64,000 nucleotides of DNA from Lolium rigidum (lineage: Eukaryota > Streptophyta > Magnoliopsida > Poales > Poaceae), in contig NC_061514.1 in NCBI RefSeq assembly GCF_022539505.1, forward strand, positions 329,637,090 to 329,701,089. Direction: 5' to 3'. Positions 9,661 through 22,930 of the stretch are shown here, piece after piece. Position numbers and translations under genes: made by a program. Each line of letters opens with the position of its first letter. The stretch's first letter is position 1. The notes below the pieces were generated by a model. That model was not told the DNA's origin, searched no databases, and worked only from the letters and a program-made list of their open reading frames with translations.

Positions 9661-11448
9661 TATTTTGAATATTTCAACTACCGAAGAAAAGCCCGGACAA
9701 AACCACACGTGCACATTTACCTTGCAATAAATGGAAAAGATTGCATGCATCACTTGATGCAGAGGCGAGGGATAAGCTTCCATTCCGAAGAAACATAAGA
9801 GCATTTGTTTAATCATGCTCTAAAAAATATGATATAATTATATTTTTTATATGAATATCCAAAAATGTGTCGACGTGAGGCAACAATATTTTTCTATAAC
9901 CCAGATTGTCACATGGATCTAACTGCATAACAAATGATCAACAAATGGTAGAGACAACGAACTTTTGATGTCAAAGAGAGCACATATGTATAATATATGT
10001 AGGGATGAAAATCGAGCGGATACGGATGGAACCGAGCGTTCCCACTTTTTTCTTTTTTTCCTGAAGAAGAAACATATTTAGAAACCCTAGAAACATATAC
10101 CATCGAAAACAGATAGATCAAACAAAATGCCGACACAGAGCGGAAAGAGGATGATTGCCATAACCAAGGGACCCTTGGATCATGCAGAAAAACTCAAGCA
10201 GAAAAAACTTGTTTAATTTCTAAGATTAAATTAAATCAAATATTATGATATATCATAATTACTATAATTATATGATAAGAAGCACATATATCGCAGATGG
10301 ACCAAGGAAATTGTGGGACGGATCAAAATGTTGAAGCCTCCTTGAATGCAAGAACTAGGGAATATAGGAAGAATCAAACAGTTGAAGCCTGCTCAAATGC
10401 ACGAAGGGATTACATGGTCGCCAATCACCAGATTCGGAATGCGTCAATTTTTGCACTTCTTTATTCTATAGTAGCCTTGTTAGATTGGGCCAGTAACAAT
10501 AACCATAAAATAAAATAAAATTCGTCGCGCCTGGCACACCAAAAAGGCCATTTAATTTATGTTATCGCGAAACAAGTTTCAATTATAAGAGTTATATGTA
10601 TTCCTATATTTACTTATATAGCAGCAAAATAGCATGAGGGGAAGGTTGTTATTTTGTAAGACCTGTGAATACAAGAATTAAGATAACTCTTACTATATTA
10701 TTACAATATGAATTTATCATTAACATGAGGGGTTACTCACAAATGAAAATTGTGTAGCATGGGAGTTTATAGTGGCCGCACCAGGCGTGTTTCCCCAAGA
10801 ATGCCCTAAAGTTCCTCCACCAAATTGTAATACAGAATCATCCGAGAAATGAATGATTAAGCCAACATGACAGTTAATACTTCAGCTTTCTGGAAGGACA
10901 AGAGGAGATGGCATGATCATCGAGATTATTTAGATCTTCTAGCATCATGTGCGCACATAATAGAATAACTGAGCAGCTTCAGAAAAGGAAAAAAAAAAAA
11001 GAGAAAACGACCATTTCTAAGTCGGATCGTCATATAGCACTTCAAGATTCGTGCAAGGGTAAAATAAACGAAAATTGTTGATCCGCAATCAACAGCTGAC
11101 CAAGAAAAAATATTTCTCTTATAGAGCGTTATGCAGTTGGACATGCAAAGCAAAATCCTAGACTCCTCAATAAGTTGGAAGAAGTGAAGTGGAGTACATT
11201 GAAAAAGTAAACAATCATACATTTCAATTTCACGAGATACATGGATAGCTAGATAGCATACACGTCACTCTCATTTTCCACAGTTGATGAGGCTCCAATA
11301 GAGAGAAAGAAATCCACAGCTGAGATGACAATCCAGGAGACTAAGAAATTGGAGCACGCAATTATTGTACCAGTTGTTGTATCCCACAACTGGTGACACA
11401 GCCTTGGTCGCCGTTTGATCTAACACTCCGAATTTTACGTAGAGCAGC
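9661..11448. other. AT-rich spacer between the peroxidases
   Basis: I see no supported gene. A possible hAT-type end (TAGGGATGAAAATCGAGCGG, at 9999) occurs, but no matching second end was found. Short frames near 9909-10136, 10297-10518 and 10926-11222 lack recognisable domains. Confidence 0.4.
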
Positions 11449-12869
<1,421 letters not shown>

Positions 12870-12970
12870 TGCTACTATCAGTACTGCTTCAGTGTATATG
12901 CAAGACACTAATCCTGATCAGATTAGATCTCTGTGCTATGGCCTGCATTAGCATGAACTCCTTACGCCTG

Positions 12971-12978
12971 TATATATA
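12971..12978 (-). promoter_or_regulatory. TATA box of peroxidase 2
   Basis: TATATATA on the minus strand lies about 102-109 nt before the ATG at 12869, matching the spacing in peroxidase 1. Confidence 0.6.
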
Positions 12979-12979
12979 G

Positions 12980-13639
12980 CTGCCACATTTCAAGCCATTG
13001 TTGAGACCGTGACGGTGCATTTTAGTAGCATGACAGGCGAAATTGCCTTTTTTTAGGCTTGATGCTGCATCTATTTTGGTTGGGGATATATATTATGGTT
13101 GGTATGGCATTCGTACTGCAAATTATGCAACGCACCAATGAACAATGGGGGAGCCGTTGGGTGTCAGGCTACTGAATCATCATGCCTCACCAAATGTTCA
13201 CAATATAAGTTGGCATTGGCCGGGTTAATCAGTGGATACCGCTGCAGACGACGCGGATATCGCAAGTAGTCCCACTCCATACCTGAAGAAACACAATCAC
13301 ACAAGATATTCTACAGCTCTCTTTCATCAGTGTGTTTTATTTTTGTTCTGAAGGGCAATGGAAATGGTGTCCAAACAAAAGAAAAAGTTCAGTTCTTCCA
13401 CCGAACACATGTGGTTGTTAACAGGTATAGTACGCCAGCCATGCAAAGTTTGTCTCGAGTGAGTTCGAACTCTGAGAAAGGTCAAGAACCTAATTTTGAG
13501 TGATTGAGATATGCAAGTGGAGACATAAATAACGGCGTACTGATCCGCAGAGACGTATCATGCATGAGTTTATCCATCCTTCGGTTAATTAAAAGTCGAG
13601 ATTTTGGTGGCCTGACTGCTATTGATCACTCATACACCA
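12980..13639. other. Upstream region of peroxidase 2
   Basis: Likely promoter and spacer. I found no coding frame or repeat that I can name. Confidence 0.4.
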
Positions 13640-14221
13640 CTTCTTTTTTAAGCAAGGCAAAGGATTTTCTATTTTCATTAATAAAGAAGATGGTTTCAGA
13701 AAAAAAAATTCTAGGACAAGCCTATGGCTTTGTAGTTAGCCTTCTCTCCAAGTATTACATTAATCAGAAACTTTGCTCCGGTAAGGCACCGAGCATTTGA
13801 CTCATCCTTAATTCTAGCGATGATCATGTTAGCATTAGAAGATGTGTCCCAGAAGACTCTAGCATTTCGCTCCTTCCAAACTTCCCAAGAGATGAGCATG
13901 GTTAAAGAGGCCACAACCTTTCTCTCCTTTCCTCTTTTGTAGAGCCAGTTTGGTCCATCAATCATTCATGGATATTTCACTTACCCCAAAGCTCCGGATT
14001 CATGTTATGGATGCCAACCCAAGCAAGGATCTCCTTCCAAATTTTAATATAAAATGTACAATTGTAGAGAAGATGTGCGGCTGATTGTTTCTATTGGTTG
14101 CAAAGGGGGCAACTTCCACAATTTGCAATTGGCAACCCTCTTCGTTGAATTCTATCCACCGTCCAAATCATATCTTCCATTACCAATCAAACAAAGAACT
14201 TTCATTTTACTGTGCGTGTGT

Positions 14222-14252
<31 letters not shown>

Positions 14253-15644
14253 GGGTAAACTTTCCACTTTGATGCATTAAGGGAAGTAGAAGTGAGCCCT
14301 TCAAGTTTCATCTTGTACACCGACTTGGCAGAGTATTTACCATCATTTGAGAATTTCCAAATGATACTAGGATACTACAGGGGATCTCGTGATTAAGTTG
14401 AGTATTGGAGATAAACTCCCATAGCGTGACAAATCATTGGGTATGCTCCACACCAAAGACCGTTTGAGTGTTAATTTGGTTGACCCAAAAAATTGTTCTC
14501 TAGAGCCTTCCGCACGAAGCATTTTTTTTCTTTTAGACTTGTCGTAAAAAAATTGCGTGAAGTCCTTTGAGCAAATTCCATCAAGACAAGAGGAGTTCCA
14601 ATTTTTTGGCTTTTCTCCATTCCCAACCTTAACCAGCGTGGCTGCCGCAAAGAGCTCCCAATCATTATTATTGCAAGTATTTCCAAGCCTAACCCATTTC
14701 GTTGTTCAATCGACCCATTTCCAAACACATCTTAGCTTTAGGGTGGTGGCAATTCGAAAACTTGTCAAGGTGGAGGATACCAAGACCACCAAGCTTAGTT
14801 GGGCGGCAATTTTTTTTTTCCAATTTACCTTGAATTTTCCTCCGATCACCCGCCAATAGGTCGGGTCTTAGGCGGGAAACAATCTTCTTCAAAACCTCTT
14901 CTTGAATATCAACGGAAGTGATATGTAGATTGATTGCAGAGTGAGGATGGCCCGAATCAACACATGGAGGTTGACCATGTTCTCATTTTTCCAATTTCCG
15001 GAAGCAAACTTCACGTCTATTTCATCCTAAAGATGTTAGAGGTCTACCCTTGTGAGCCGATAGACACCCAAAGGTAGACCAAGTAGCATATTGGGAAGGT
15101 GGTTCTGATTGCTCGGAAGGGTTGGATGATACCATCAAGATCAACATCATCACACCGATTGCTCGGAGGTGGAGGTTGAAAGGAGGGCCCAAACCCAATC
15201 GCAAAAGCTTTGCAGGAAGCCACAATGAAATAGGAGATCCATAAGATAGTCCCATCAAACTGAATCGGAAGCTTTCTTTATAGCTAGCTTGAAGAGTAGG
15301 CAAGGGGTTTTTGTCTGGTGGAATTTCCTTGCAAGGTTCTTCACATATATGTAATTATCATGGATGCTTCTGTTTTTTATAAAAGCACTTTGTGCATTTG
15401 AAATGAGGGAGTCCATGTGGGGCGCAAGTCATGAGGCCATCAACTTTGCAATGTATTTTGCAATGGGATGAATGATACTAATTGGCCGGAAGTCTGACAC
15501 ATCTTCGGCACCATCCTTGGGGATTTGGACCATGTTTGCGGCCTTGCGGGGTTGATCCGATACAAGTTTTGTCACACGGAGGCTGTGGAAATCATTGATA
15601 ACATGCATGACCTCCGGCCTGATAATATTCCAAGAAGCTTTGTA
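13640..15644 (-). pseudogene. LINE ORF2 fragment, 3' part (interrupted by CACTA)
   Basis: Read on the minus strand, broken frames give the RT region just after the PDGF motif (KASWNIIRPEVMHVINDFHS and DVSDFRPISIIHPIAKYIAK, about 15430-15644), the post-RT motif LLGLPLGVYRLTRVDL (about 15050), GGLGILHLDKF (about 14770), zf-RVT CGSCPLC...SAAHLLYNC (about 14070-14140), and the tail WLYKRGKERKVVASLTMLIS with WEVWKERNARVFW (about 13850-13945). The 3' end has the TTAATGAAAATAGAAAATCC type of end also seen in the LINE at 28450. There are many stops and deletions. The reading continues upstream at 26871 on the far side of the CACTA insertion. Confidence 0.82.
14213..14255 (+). repeat. (GT)n followed by a G-run
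   Basis: About twelve GT units run into about 20 consecutive G inside the LINE fragment. The G-run could form quadruplexes and is prone to length error. Confidence 0.9.
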
Positions 15645-15654
15645 CACTGGTGGA

Positions 15655-15860
15655 AAAAGGGCCTTTGGTCGTGGTTCGCAACTGCCATTAGTCGCGGTTG
15701 CGCAACCGCGACCAAATAGGCGCGACTAAAGCCCCCACCCTTTAGTCGCGGTTGCTTACGAACCGCGACTAAAGGCCCGTCCACGTGGGCGCCAGGCGAC
15801 CGTCGGGGCGGAGGCCCTTTAGTCGCGGTTCTTCGGCCGACCGCGACTAAAGGCCGCCGC
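15655..15860. repeat. Left subterminal repeat cluster of CACTA 1
   Basis: Alternating TTTAGTCGCGGTT and AACCGCGACTAAA motifs, mostly in inverted pairs that can form short hairpins. Such arrays are the expected binding sites of a TNPA-type protein. Confidence 0.85.
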
Positions 15861-16169
15861 GGGTTTAGGGTTTTAGGCCCCCCCCTAAACCTGCCCCCCT
15901 AAACCTGTTTTCTGTTTAATTTGTATTGTTTTATTTCTTTTGTGTTTTATTGTAATTTTGAAGGAGTTTCACATATTCTACGGTACTACATACATGCATG
16001 CATATGAATGTACAATTTCAGACAAATTTGAAATTAGAACCAAAAAGAATTCAAGAGGAATATACAATATATATTCAATATCATCGGATGACCATATACA
16101 AGTTTGAACAAGTTTCCATACATAATTTAATGCATGTATAGTTCTACGTCCTCGTAATGGTGTTTTCCT

Positions 16170-19100
16170 TTAGGATCGAGGACTTCCCTCCCGAACCATC
16201 CAGCCTAGTTCCTCTTGAAGTGGTCGGAAGCGAGCTTCCGGACTAAGCATCATCCGGAGGTTATTCCTCTGAGCATTGGTATCACTCGGAACGCGCTCAG
16301 AGGTGTATCTCCGGATCATCTCACAGACATAGTATCCACATAGATTGGTCCCCGGTGGCTGAATATCGCCACCATTCTTAGCCTTTGACCGCATGAAATG
16401 TAGCTCTTTTTTGAATTCACCGACCTTTGTATCTGAGAACCGTCTCCAAACCCTACGAGGCAAAGAAAATTAAATGAAAAAGAGAGTTATTAGTTAATTA
16501 CTTGAAGCTTAATTAGGAAATGAACGAAATAAGCCGATCGATATAGAGCGCAAATGAATGAAAACAATTACTTTTGAATCATTTTTCTCATGTCGGCCCA
16601 AGTCGCCGCATCCATATTCAGAGAGTCGTGGATGAGACATTCTGATTTGTCAATTTTAATTACTAGCAGAATCCAGTGGAACCTGCGGACAAAATACATG
16701 CACAATACGTCATGCATAACTCATCGATTAGCCGGCCACATACCATGCATGGAGTAAACAAAAGAGAATGTGCTCAAGACATAAACACTCACCCAAAATG
16801 GTAAGGAAATAGAATATCACTTTTGAGTTGCTGCTTTGTAAGAAACTGCCACAGGTCTGCCTCCACGTCGGTGGGGTGATGCTGTAACGTATATCCATTA
16901 ACGATGTGTGGGTCAATGAACCCAACATCATGGATGTTCCTTACTCTGCATTCCTTAATCTTCAATCTGCATATATAATAGCGGACACAACAATATAGTT
17001 AGGACATATATATTGTGCGGGCAATATGAACGAGATGGGGTAGAAATAAATCACTTACGAACGTAGCAACTGATGATAGATTTGTCGAGCTCGCGCAGAT
17101 TGAAAAGCTGGAACAATTCACTCGGATGAATTTGTACAGAGTACCTGTTTGAAGTGATGCTCATATCCAACTTCCGCAAAAATATATTCTTTGGCGTTTT
17201 TATTTTTTATGTAACCCTTGTACCATTTCAGCGGACCTCTCATTTGTGGAGGTAGATCCTCTTCTCGCGTGGGCTCGACGAGAGGCCCATTCTTCACATA
17301 TGTAAGTACTACCTCCTGCACTGGCGCCTCATCAAGGCCTAACAGTTCACGAAGAGTAATACCTAAGTTGGCCGCTTGTTCTCTGGCACTCGTTAGAGTC
17401 AATCCGTGTGCTGCCGCAGCTTCTATGATTTCGGGGGCATCCGGACCGGCGGTTGTCACTATAAGCGGGGCAATCGATTGTTTACTTTGTTCCCCGAGCT
17501 GGGAAACAACTCGTTTCCCGCTTTGTGCACTTTGTAATTCCGCTTTATCGGCCTCCTCTTTCTTCTCCTTGAATATGCGTGCCTGATTCTTTAGTTCACG
17601 TGCATAGTCGTCAGGCAGATTCTTTGCGGCTTGGGACGGTGTGTTCAAAAATGACTTAGCCCACTTCTTTTGCTCATCGTAAAATACTGGCTTGGGCTCG
17701 GGCTCTCTTTTCTTCTTGCAGCTCGCCTTCCATTTCTCTAAATCAGCAGCCGCGCCCGCCTCGACTTCCTCGGCACTACATTCCCAAGGCCTCGTGGGAG
17801 AGGCTTCGGTGATACCTCCGGTACCTTTGTTTTCTTAGGTACGTAAGGGTCCGGGTTAATAATCCAGGACTCGCTTCGCTTCTTCGCCGGAGGTGGATTG
17901 GGGGCGGCGTGCGCTCACCCGCCCGGGCGGACTAGGGGCGGCGGCTGCTACCCACCGGAGGTGAATTGGGGGCGGCGTCGGCCCTCGTGAAGGAGGTGTA
18001 GGTGAAGCACCACCACCACCACCGCCACCGCCGCCACCACCACCACCGTAGGGGGGTGGACTTGTTGGCGCCTCGCCTGGAAACTTGATAAACTTCTTCT
18101 GCCATAGAATGAACTGGCGCTTGACATCTCCAAGTCTTGTCGCCCCTTTAGGTGTAGCAATGTCAATGTCCAGGTCCTCAAACCCTTTGACTATGTCCTC
18201 CACCGTGACACGAGCATAGCCATCTTGAATGGGGTTGTTGTGGTGGAGTGCTCCAGGTGGTAAAGCACTGCCGATGGCTACCTTCATGGACATGTTCCCG
18301 ATAGGATAATACAGATGACATGCTTTCATCTCCTTTATATCGTCCACGGGGTAGCGAGGTGGCTCCGGTGCAGTAATTTCGACCACCAGAGGCTCCGGTG
18401 CAGTAATTTCGATCGTCGGTGCATCAGCCGATGGGGCCTCCGTGGAAGCCACGCCGCTTCTCCGCTCGCTGGCCGCTTCCGAGATCCAATGGATGATCTT
18501 CATGCTGCGCCCGAGCTGCATCTCTTTCGGCTACTAGTACACTCACGGTTTTCTTCATGACATCCATTTCCGATGCCAACCGCGCCACAACATCTGCTTC
18601 CCGATCCATCTTTCTCTTACGGCTTCAGTAACCGTACGGGTCATCGTTCCGGGGAACCCTATTTTCCACGGAATGGGCCCCATGCCTCGTACACGTCCTC
18701 CGTGTTCGGGATTCCCGAGGGCTTTGTCGTGGCGTCGTTCTCTCTGTTGAACTTGATCCTCCCCTCTTGAGCATCCCTCATTGCCTCAATAAGCTTTTGG
18801 GTGGGTGTAATTATTTTGCCCCGGTAAACACACTCCCATGTCTCCGGGTTCAGCGATCCCCCATGCCCGTACCACCAGCTTTTGGCCCTTGGGTCCCATC
18901 CCTCCGTACCTGGACGGATTCCTCGCGCCCTCAGCTCGTTCTCCATCTTCTCCCACCTAGGCTGCCAAAATCGGTACCCTCCTGGCCCCATTTTATGATT
19001 GTACTCCTTCTTGGCCGCATTATCCTTATTTTTTTTCGATATTTCAAGGAACTGCTCCGATTTCTTTTGCTTCACAAATTCTGGCCAATCATGTTGCGGT

Positions 19101-19918
19101 TTCTCATATTGTCCTTTGAAATCCGGAGTCTTGCCCTGCTTGACAAAGTCATGGGCTAGATTTTGCTTGTATTTCCGGAATGCGTTGGACATCTTAGAAA
19201 GAGCGAACTGTTTGACTAGCTTGCACCTCTCCTTGTTTTCCGCAATCTTGTTACCCTCCTCATCGTATTTGCGGTATTCCGGAGGTAGAACGAAATGTTC
19301 CATAAGCTTTTTGAAGCAATCTTTTTGTTCTCTTATCGACAAAAGTGAAACCAACACGTGCCTTCTTTGGCTCATTCCACTCCTGGACGGTGATCGAGAC
19401 GTTGTCTCTAACAACGGCTCCGCATTGGCTGATAAACTTGGTGGCGTTCTTGGTGGGCTCCAGCGGCCTGCCGGTTGCTTCCTTGACAACATCGATGGTG
19501 CATGTTTCTCCTGCTTTCATCGTCTTGGTTGCGCCACGCTTTGACGACGACGTACTCGATTGTTTCGACGATCCGGCCGAGGGCTAAAATAAGAAAGAGA
19601 GGCGCGCGCGTTAGTACACACATATTTATTCAAATCGGTTAGTTTGTATCACCGGAGGCTCAATGTATATATATATACCTCGGCGCCGGAGGTGGTTGCT
19701 ACTTCCAATTGAAGATCGTCGTTTATCGACGTTTCTTCGGCACCATCTTGCTGACCATGCCCTTCATCTTCACCCTCAAGGTTCGGATAAGAAGAGATAT
19801 CATCTTCTTCTTGTCCGGTCGGCACATATAGAACATCGCCTTTTATGATGCCGAAGATATGTTCTTCGACGTCCGGATCATAGTTGTCCATAATCGGGTC
19901 AGCTCTATCGTCCGCCAT
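16170..19918 (-). pseudogene. CACTA 1 second gene: Ptta/En/Spm (TNPA-like) protein with C-terminal Ulp1 protease domain
   Basis: Exon 1 is 19679-19918 (MADDRADPIMDNYDPDVEEH..., acidic). Exon 2 starts at 19583 after a GT-AG intron. It carries a plant-transposase (Ptta/En/Spm) block: KFALSKMSNAFRKYKQNLAH-like text, RFWQPRWEKMENELR and GHGGSLNPETWECVYRGKI, about 19330-18680. A coiled-coil follows (ADVVARLASEMDVMKKTVSV), then a Pro/Gly-rich segment and AAAHGLTLTSAREQAANLG. Three further exons (16793-16966, 16572-16682, 16170-16452) encode a C48/Ulp1-type domain with His in FHWILLVI, Asp in IHDSLN, Gln in IQPPGTN and Cys in NLCGYYVC, so the active-site pattern is complete. Frameshifts near 19340 and 18650 and a stop near 17840 break the frame. 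Expected role: TIR-binding partner of the transposase; why a SUMO-protease-like domain is fused is unknown. Confidence 0.78.
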
Positions 19919-20309
19919 ATGTCGAGTCCCGAAAACATGTAGTCAAAACAAATTAATTGTGTATATGCATTATCACATCTCTTCTCTACATATAAACGAG
20001 AGACCGGTGGCGGTGGCGAAAGGGCGGTGGCGAAAGGGCGGTGGCGGTGCCGAGGACACATAACCCTCGCGGTGGCGGTGCCCCCTCCGTATACGCGCGG
20101 TGGTGAAATAGCGGTGGCAAAAGGAGGGGGCGAGGAAGGGGTGGGAGAGGGTGTCGCGGAAGAGGGAGGCGAGGACGAGCGCGTTGGCGTTGGCGCGTTG
20201 ACGGCGTTGGCGTTGGCGCGTTGAATAGAGGCGGTAGCGTTGACGGCGTTACATTTTTATGAATAGAGGTAGCGTTGGCGCGTTGACGGCGTTGGCGACG
20301 GTACGGCGG

Positions 20310-20740
20310 CGTTACAATTTTAGTTCATTTTTTATTAAGTCAAAATTTTAGTTCATTTTTTATTAAGTCAATTTTTATTAAGTCAAAATTTTAGTTCATT
20401 TTTATTAAGTCAAAATTTTAGTTTTTAATTAAGTCAAAGTTTTTAATTAAGACAAAGTTTTTAATTAAGTCAAAATTTTAGTTATTTTTTTAGTACCCAT
20501 TTTAGTTCAATTTTTATTAAGTCAAAGTTGTAGTAATTTGTTAGTACCCATTTTTTAGTACACTTTATTTAAGTTCCAATTTGATTTAAGTTACAAAATT
20601 TAATTTGTTAAAGTTCCAATTTGATTTAAGTTCCAATTTGATTTAACAAATTTAATTTATTAAGTCAAAATTTTAGTCAATTTTTTAGTACCCATTTTGT
20701 AATTTGATTTAAGTTCCAATTTAATTTGTTAAAGTTCCTC
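20310..20740 (+). repeat. AT-rich tandem repeats in CACTA 1
   Basis: Repeated variants of AAGTCAAAATTTTAGTTCAT followed by TTTTTATT, about 28 bp, then a GC-rich CGAACGG-type array at about 20790-20930. The sequence lies upstream of the second gene. The Arg-rich frames it produces are low-complexity artefacts. Confidence 0.75.
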
Positions 20741-21154
20741 TCTCTCTGTGGCCGGCGCGCGGCCTCTCTCATCTCTCTCTGTAAGCGCGCGCGGCGACGA
20801 ACGGCGAACAGCCGGCGAACGGCGGGCCGGGCGGCGGCGACGAACGGCGAACGGCGAACGGCGCGCGGCGCGAACGGCGAACGGCGAACGACGAACGGCG
20901 AACGACGAACGGCGCGCGGAGAACGGCGCGCGGCGGGGACGAAGAATCGCGCGCGGCGGGGACGAAGAATCGGGCGGGGCGAGACGTACGGCGGCGGCGT
21001 CACGGCGCGCGTCGAGGGCGCTGGCGGGGCGTGGCGGCGGCTGCTCGGGGCGGCGGCGGGGCAGGGCGTCGTGCTGCAGAGAGGGAGACGGATCGATCGA
21101 GGCGAGGAAGAAGAAGTGCGAACCGCCCGCTCGCGCGGGGAAATATATAGCCCC

Positions 21155-21290
21155 CCCTTTAGTCGCGGTTGGGGAGGCGACCCGCGACTAAAGGGGACCC
21201 TTTAGTCGCGGTTGGCCAGGCCAACCGCGACTAAAGGCTTTTTCGCCGGGTTTTTCGTTCCCGCGCGCAGAGACCTTTAGTCGCGGTCTT
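21155..21290. repeat. Internal copy of the CACTA 1 subterminal repeat cluster
   Basis: TTTAGTCGCGGTTGG and its inverted form CCAACCGCGACTAAAGG occur in pairs at 21158-21290, about 5.5 kb from either end and about 1.2 kb upstream of the second gene's start at 19918. Confidence 0.85.
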
Positions 21291-21295
21291 TTTTC

Positions 21296-21850
21296 AAATT
21301 ACTTTTCTTTTTCAAAATCATAAAATACAAATAATATATCAAAAAATTCACAAAAATAAAACTAATTCTATTCAAAATGTTGAAAATACAAATAATATAC
21401 CAAAAAATTCAGAAAAATAAAACTAATTCAATTCAAAATGTTAATAATACAAATAATATATCAAAAAATTCAGAAAAATAAAACAAATTCATTTCAAAAT
21501 GTTAATAATACAAATAATACATCAAAAAATTCAGAAAAATAAAACTAATTCAATTCAAAATGTTAATAATACAAATAATATATCAAAAAATTCAGAAAAA
21601 TAAAACAAATTCATTTCAAAATGTTAATAATACAAATAATACATCAAAAAATTCAGAAAAATAAAACTAATTCAATTCAAAATCTTAAAAATACAAATAA
21701 TATACCAAAAAATTCATAAAAATAAAACTAATTCAATTCAAAATTTTAAAAAATACAAATAATATATCAAAAAATTCAGAAAAATAAAACTAATTCAATT
21801 CAAAATTTTAAAAATACAAATAATACATCAATAAATTCATAAAAATAAAA
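21296..21850 (+). repeat. 61-bp tandem array, about 9 copies
   Basis: The unit contains ATACAAATAATATATCAAAA, then AATTCAGAAAAATAAAAC and TAATTCAATTCAAAATGTTA. The period is 61 bp, read from the one-base shift per 60-base line across 21361-21660. Copies differ at a few bases (TATATC/TACATC/TATACC). There are no spacers. Confidence 0.88.
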
Positions 21851-21889
21851 CCAGTTCTTCCCGGCCGCCTCTATCTTCTCGTTGGTCCC

Positions 21890-22115
21890 CTCTTCCCGCC
21901 TCTGTCTCCGCCGACCCCCTCTTCCCGCCTTTTTCTTCCCGCCATTTCTTCCTTGTCTTTCCGCCTCTTTCTTCCCGCCAATTTTTTCCCGCCAATTTCT
22001 TCCCGCCACTTTCTTCCCGCCAATTTCTTCCCGCCACTTTCTTCCCGCCTCTTTCTTCCCGCCTCTTTCTTCCCGCCTCTTTCTTCCCGCCTCCTGTCTT
22101 CCCGCTCCCATTTTT
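21890..22115 (+). repeat. 14-bp tandem array CCCGCCNNTTTCTT
   Basis: Units CCCGCCAATTTCTT, CCCGCCACTTTCTT and CCCGCCTCTTTCTT alternate in blocks. The array lies immediately upstream of the plus-strand ORF at 22194 and could act as its leader or promoter. Its long Pro/Arg/Ser frames are artefacts. Confidence 0.85.
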
Positions 22116-22193
22116 CCCGCCATTTGTCACTACATATATGTAGCCCGGCTTGGCCGCATTATCACATCTCTACAATCTCTCATCACTCTCTCA

Positions 22194-22757
22194 TGGCTTC
22201 CACCGCACCCACTCTAACCTACCGGCGAGGTGGAGGAGCTTTGCGCCTCGAACTACCCTTGCCCACCGGGCTACCGCGTCCCCACCGGTCCGGAGCCTAA
22301 GCGCCGGCGGCGTGCCGGTCCCTCCCGTCCCTCGAGTGCTGCGCGCCGGGCGGCCATCACGAACCACTACTACCTCGACCTCACGCCGGAGCAGCGGATG
22401 AATCCCCGCTGGCATCCCGATAACCAGCATACTTGGGACGCCTTTTTCATCAATCGGCGTGAGAGGGCGCTCGCCAGGTATGAGGAGGACGGTCTGCCTC
22501 CTGGAAACTTCCACGAGGCCGGCCGTCGGCTATGGTGGTACGGCCGGACTCCGCAGAGCGTCATGGACTACATCACGGCCGGCGATATCCCCCGCCTGCG
22601 CTACCCTCGCCTCGAGCCACGAGCGCCGCCCGACGACAGCGACGACAGCAGCGACGACGATGGCGGCAACTTAGAAGGCGACGACTACCAGTACAACGAC
22701 AGCGGCTATGAAGACTACAAGTATGCATATTACACGCCTAGGCAGGAGTATGACTAA
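22194..22757 (+). pseudogene. CACTA 1 plus-strand ORF, unknown acidic-tailed protein (~187 aa)
   Basis: ATG at 22194 starts MASTAPTLTYRRG. The conserved-looking frame then continues one base out of register (VEELCASNYPCPPGYRVPTG...), so a single frameshift near 22225 breaks it. The body has a basic PEPKRRRRAGPSRPSS patch, then YYLDLTPEQRMNPRWHPDN, WDAFFINRRERALARYEEDG and EAGRRLWWYGRTPQSVMDYI, and ends in a run of Asp/Ser plus a Tyr-rich tail (YNDSGYEDYKYAYYTPRQEYD). No family is recognised. It is convergent with the transposase gene, whose stop lies about 170 bp away. Regular charge patterning and lack of internal stops suggest real coding descent. Confidence 0.6.
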
Positions 22758-22930
22758 ATAGACCCAAATTTCATGTATGCAGGAGTATGACTTAGTCACT
22801 CCAAATTTCATGTATCATCAGTGCTATCTCGAGTCAATTGAATCATTCGAAAATGGACACCAAACACATCACGGGTAATATAATTCACATGATCCATTCA
22901 ACAAAGTTTGGTACAATAAATTATTACACA

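Noticed and set aside
9999..10060. hAT element from TAGGGATGAAAATCG
   Set aside because: Only one possible end is seen; no inverted partner or 8-bp duplication found nearby.
18999..19544. 181-codon plus-strand ORF
   Set aside because: Antisense shadow of the Ptta/En/Spm block of the CACTA 1 second gene.
20726..21205. Arg/Gly-rich ORFs on both strands
   Set aside because: Produced by the CGAACGG array and GC-rich repeats; no domain or codon bias.
21296..21850. CRISPR-like regular repeats
   Set aside because: Units are contiguous with no unique spacers and lie in a plant transposon; a simple tandem array.
21953..22300. Phe/Pro/Ser-rich ORFs
   Set aside because: Translation of the 14-bp CCCGCC array in different frames.
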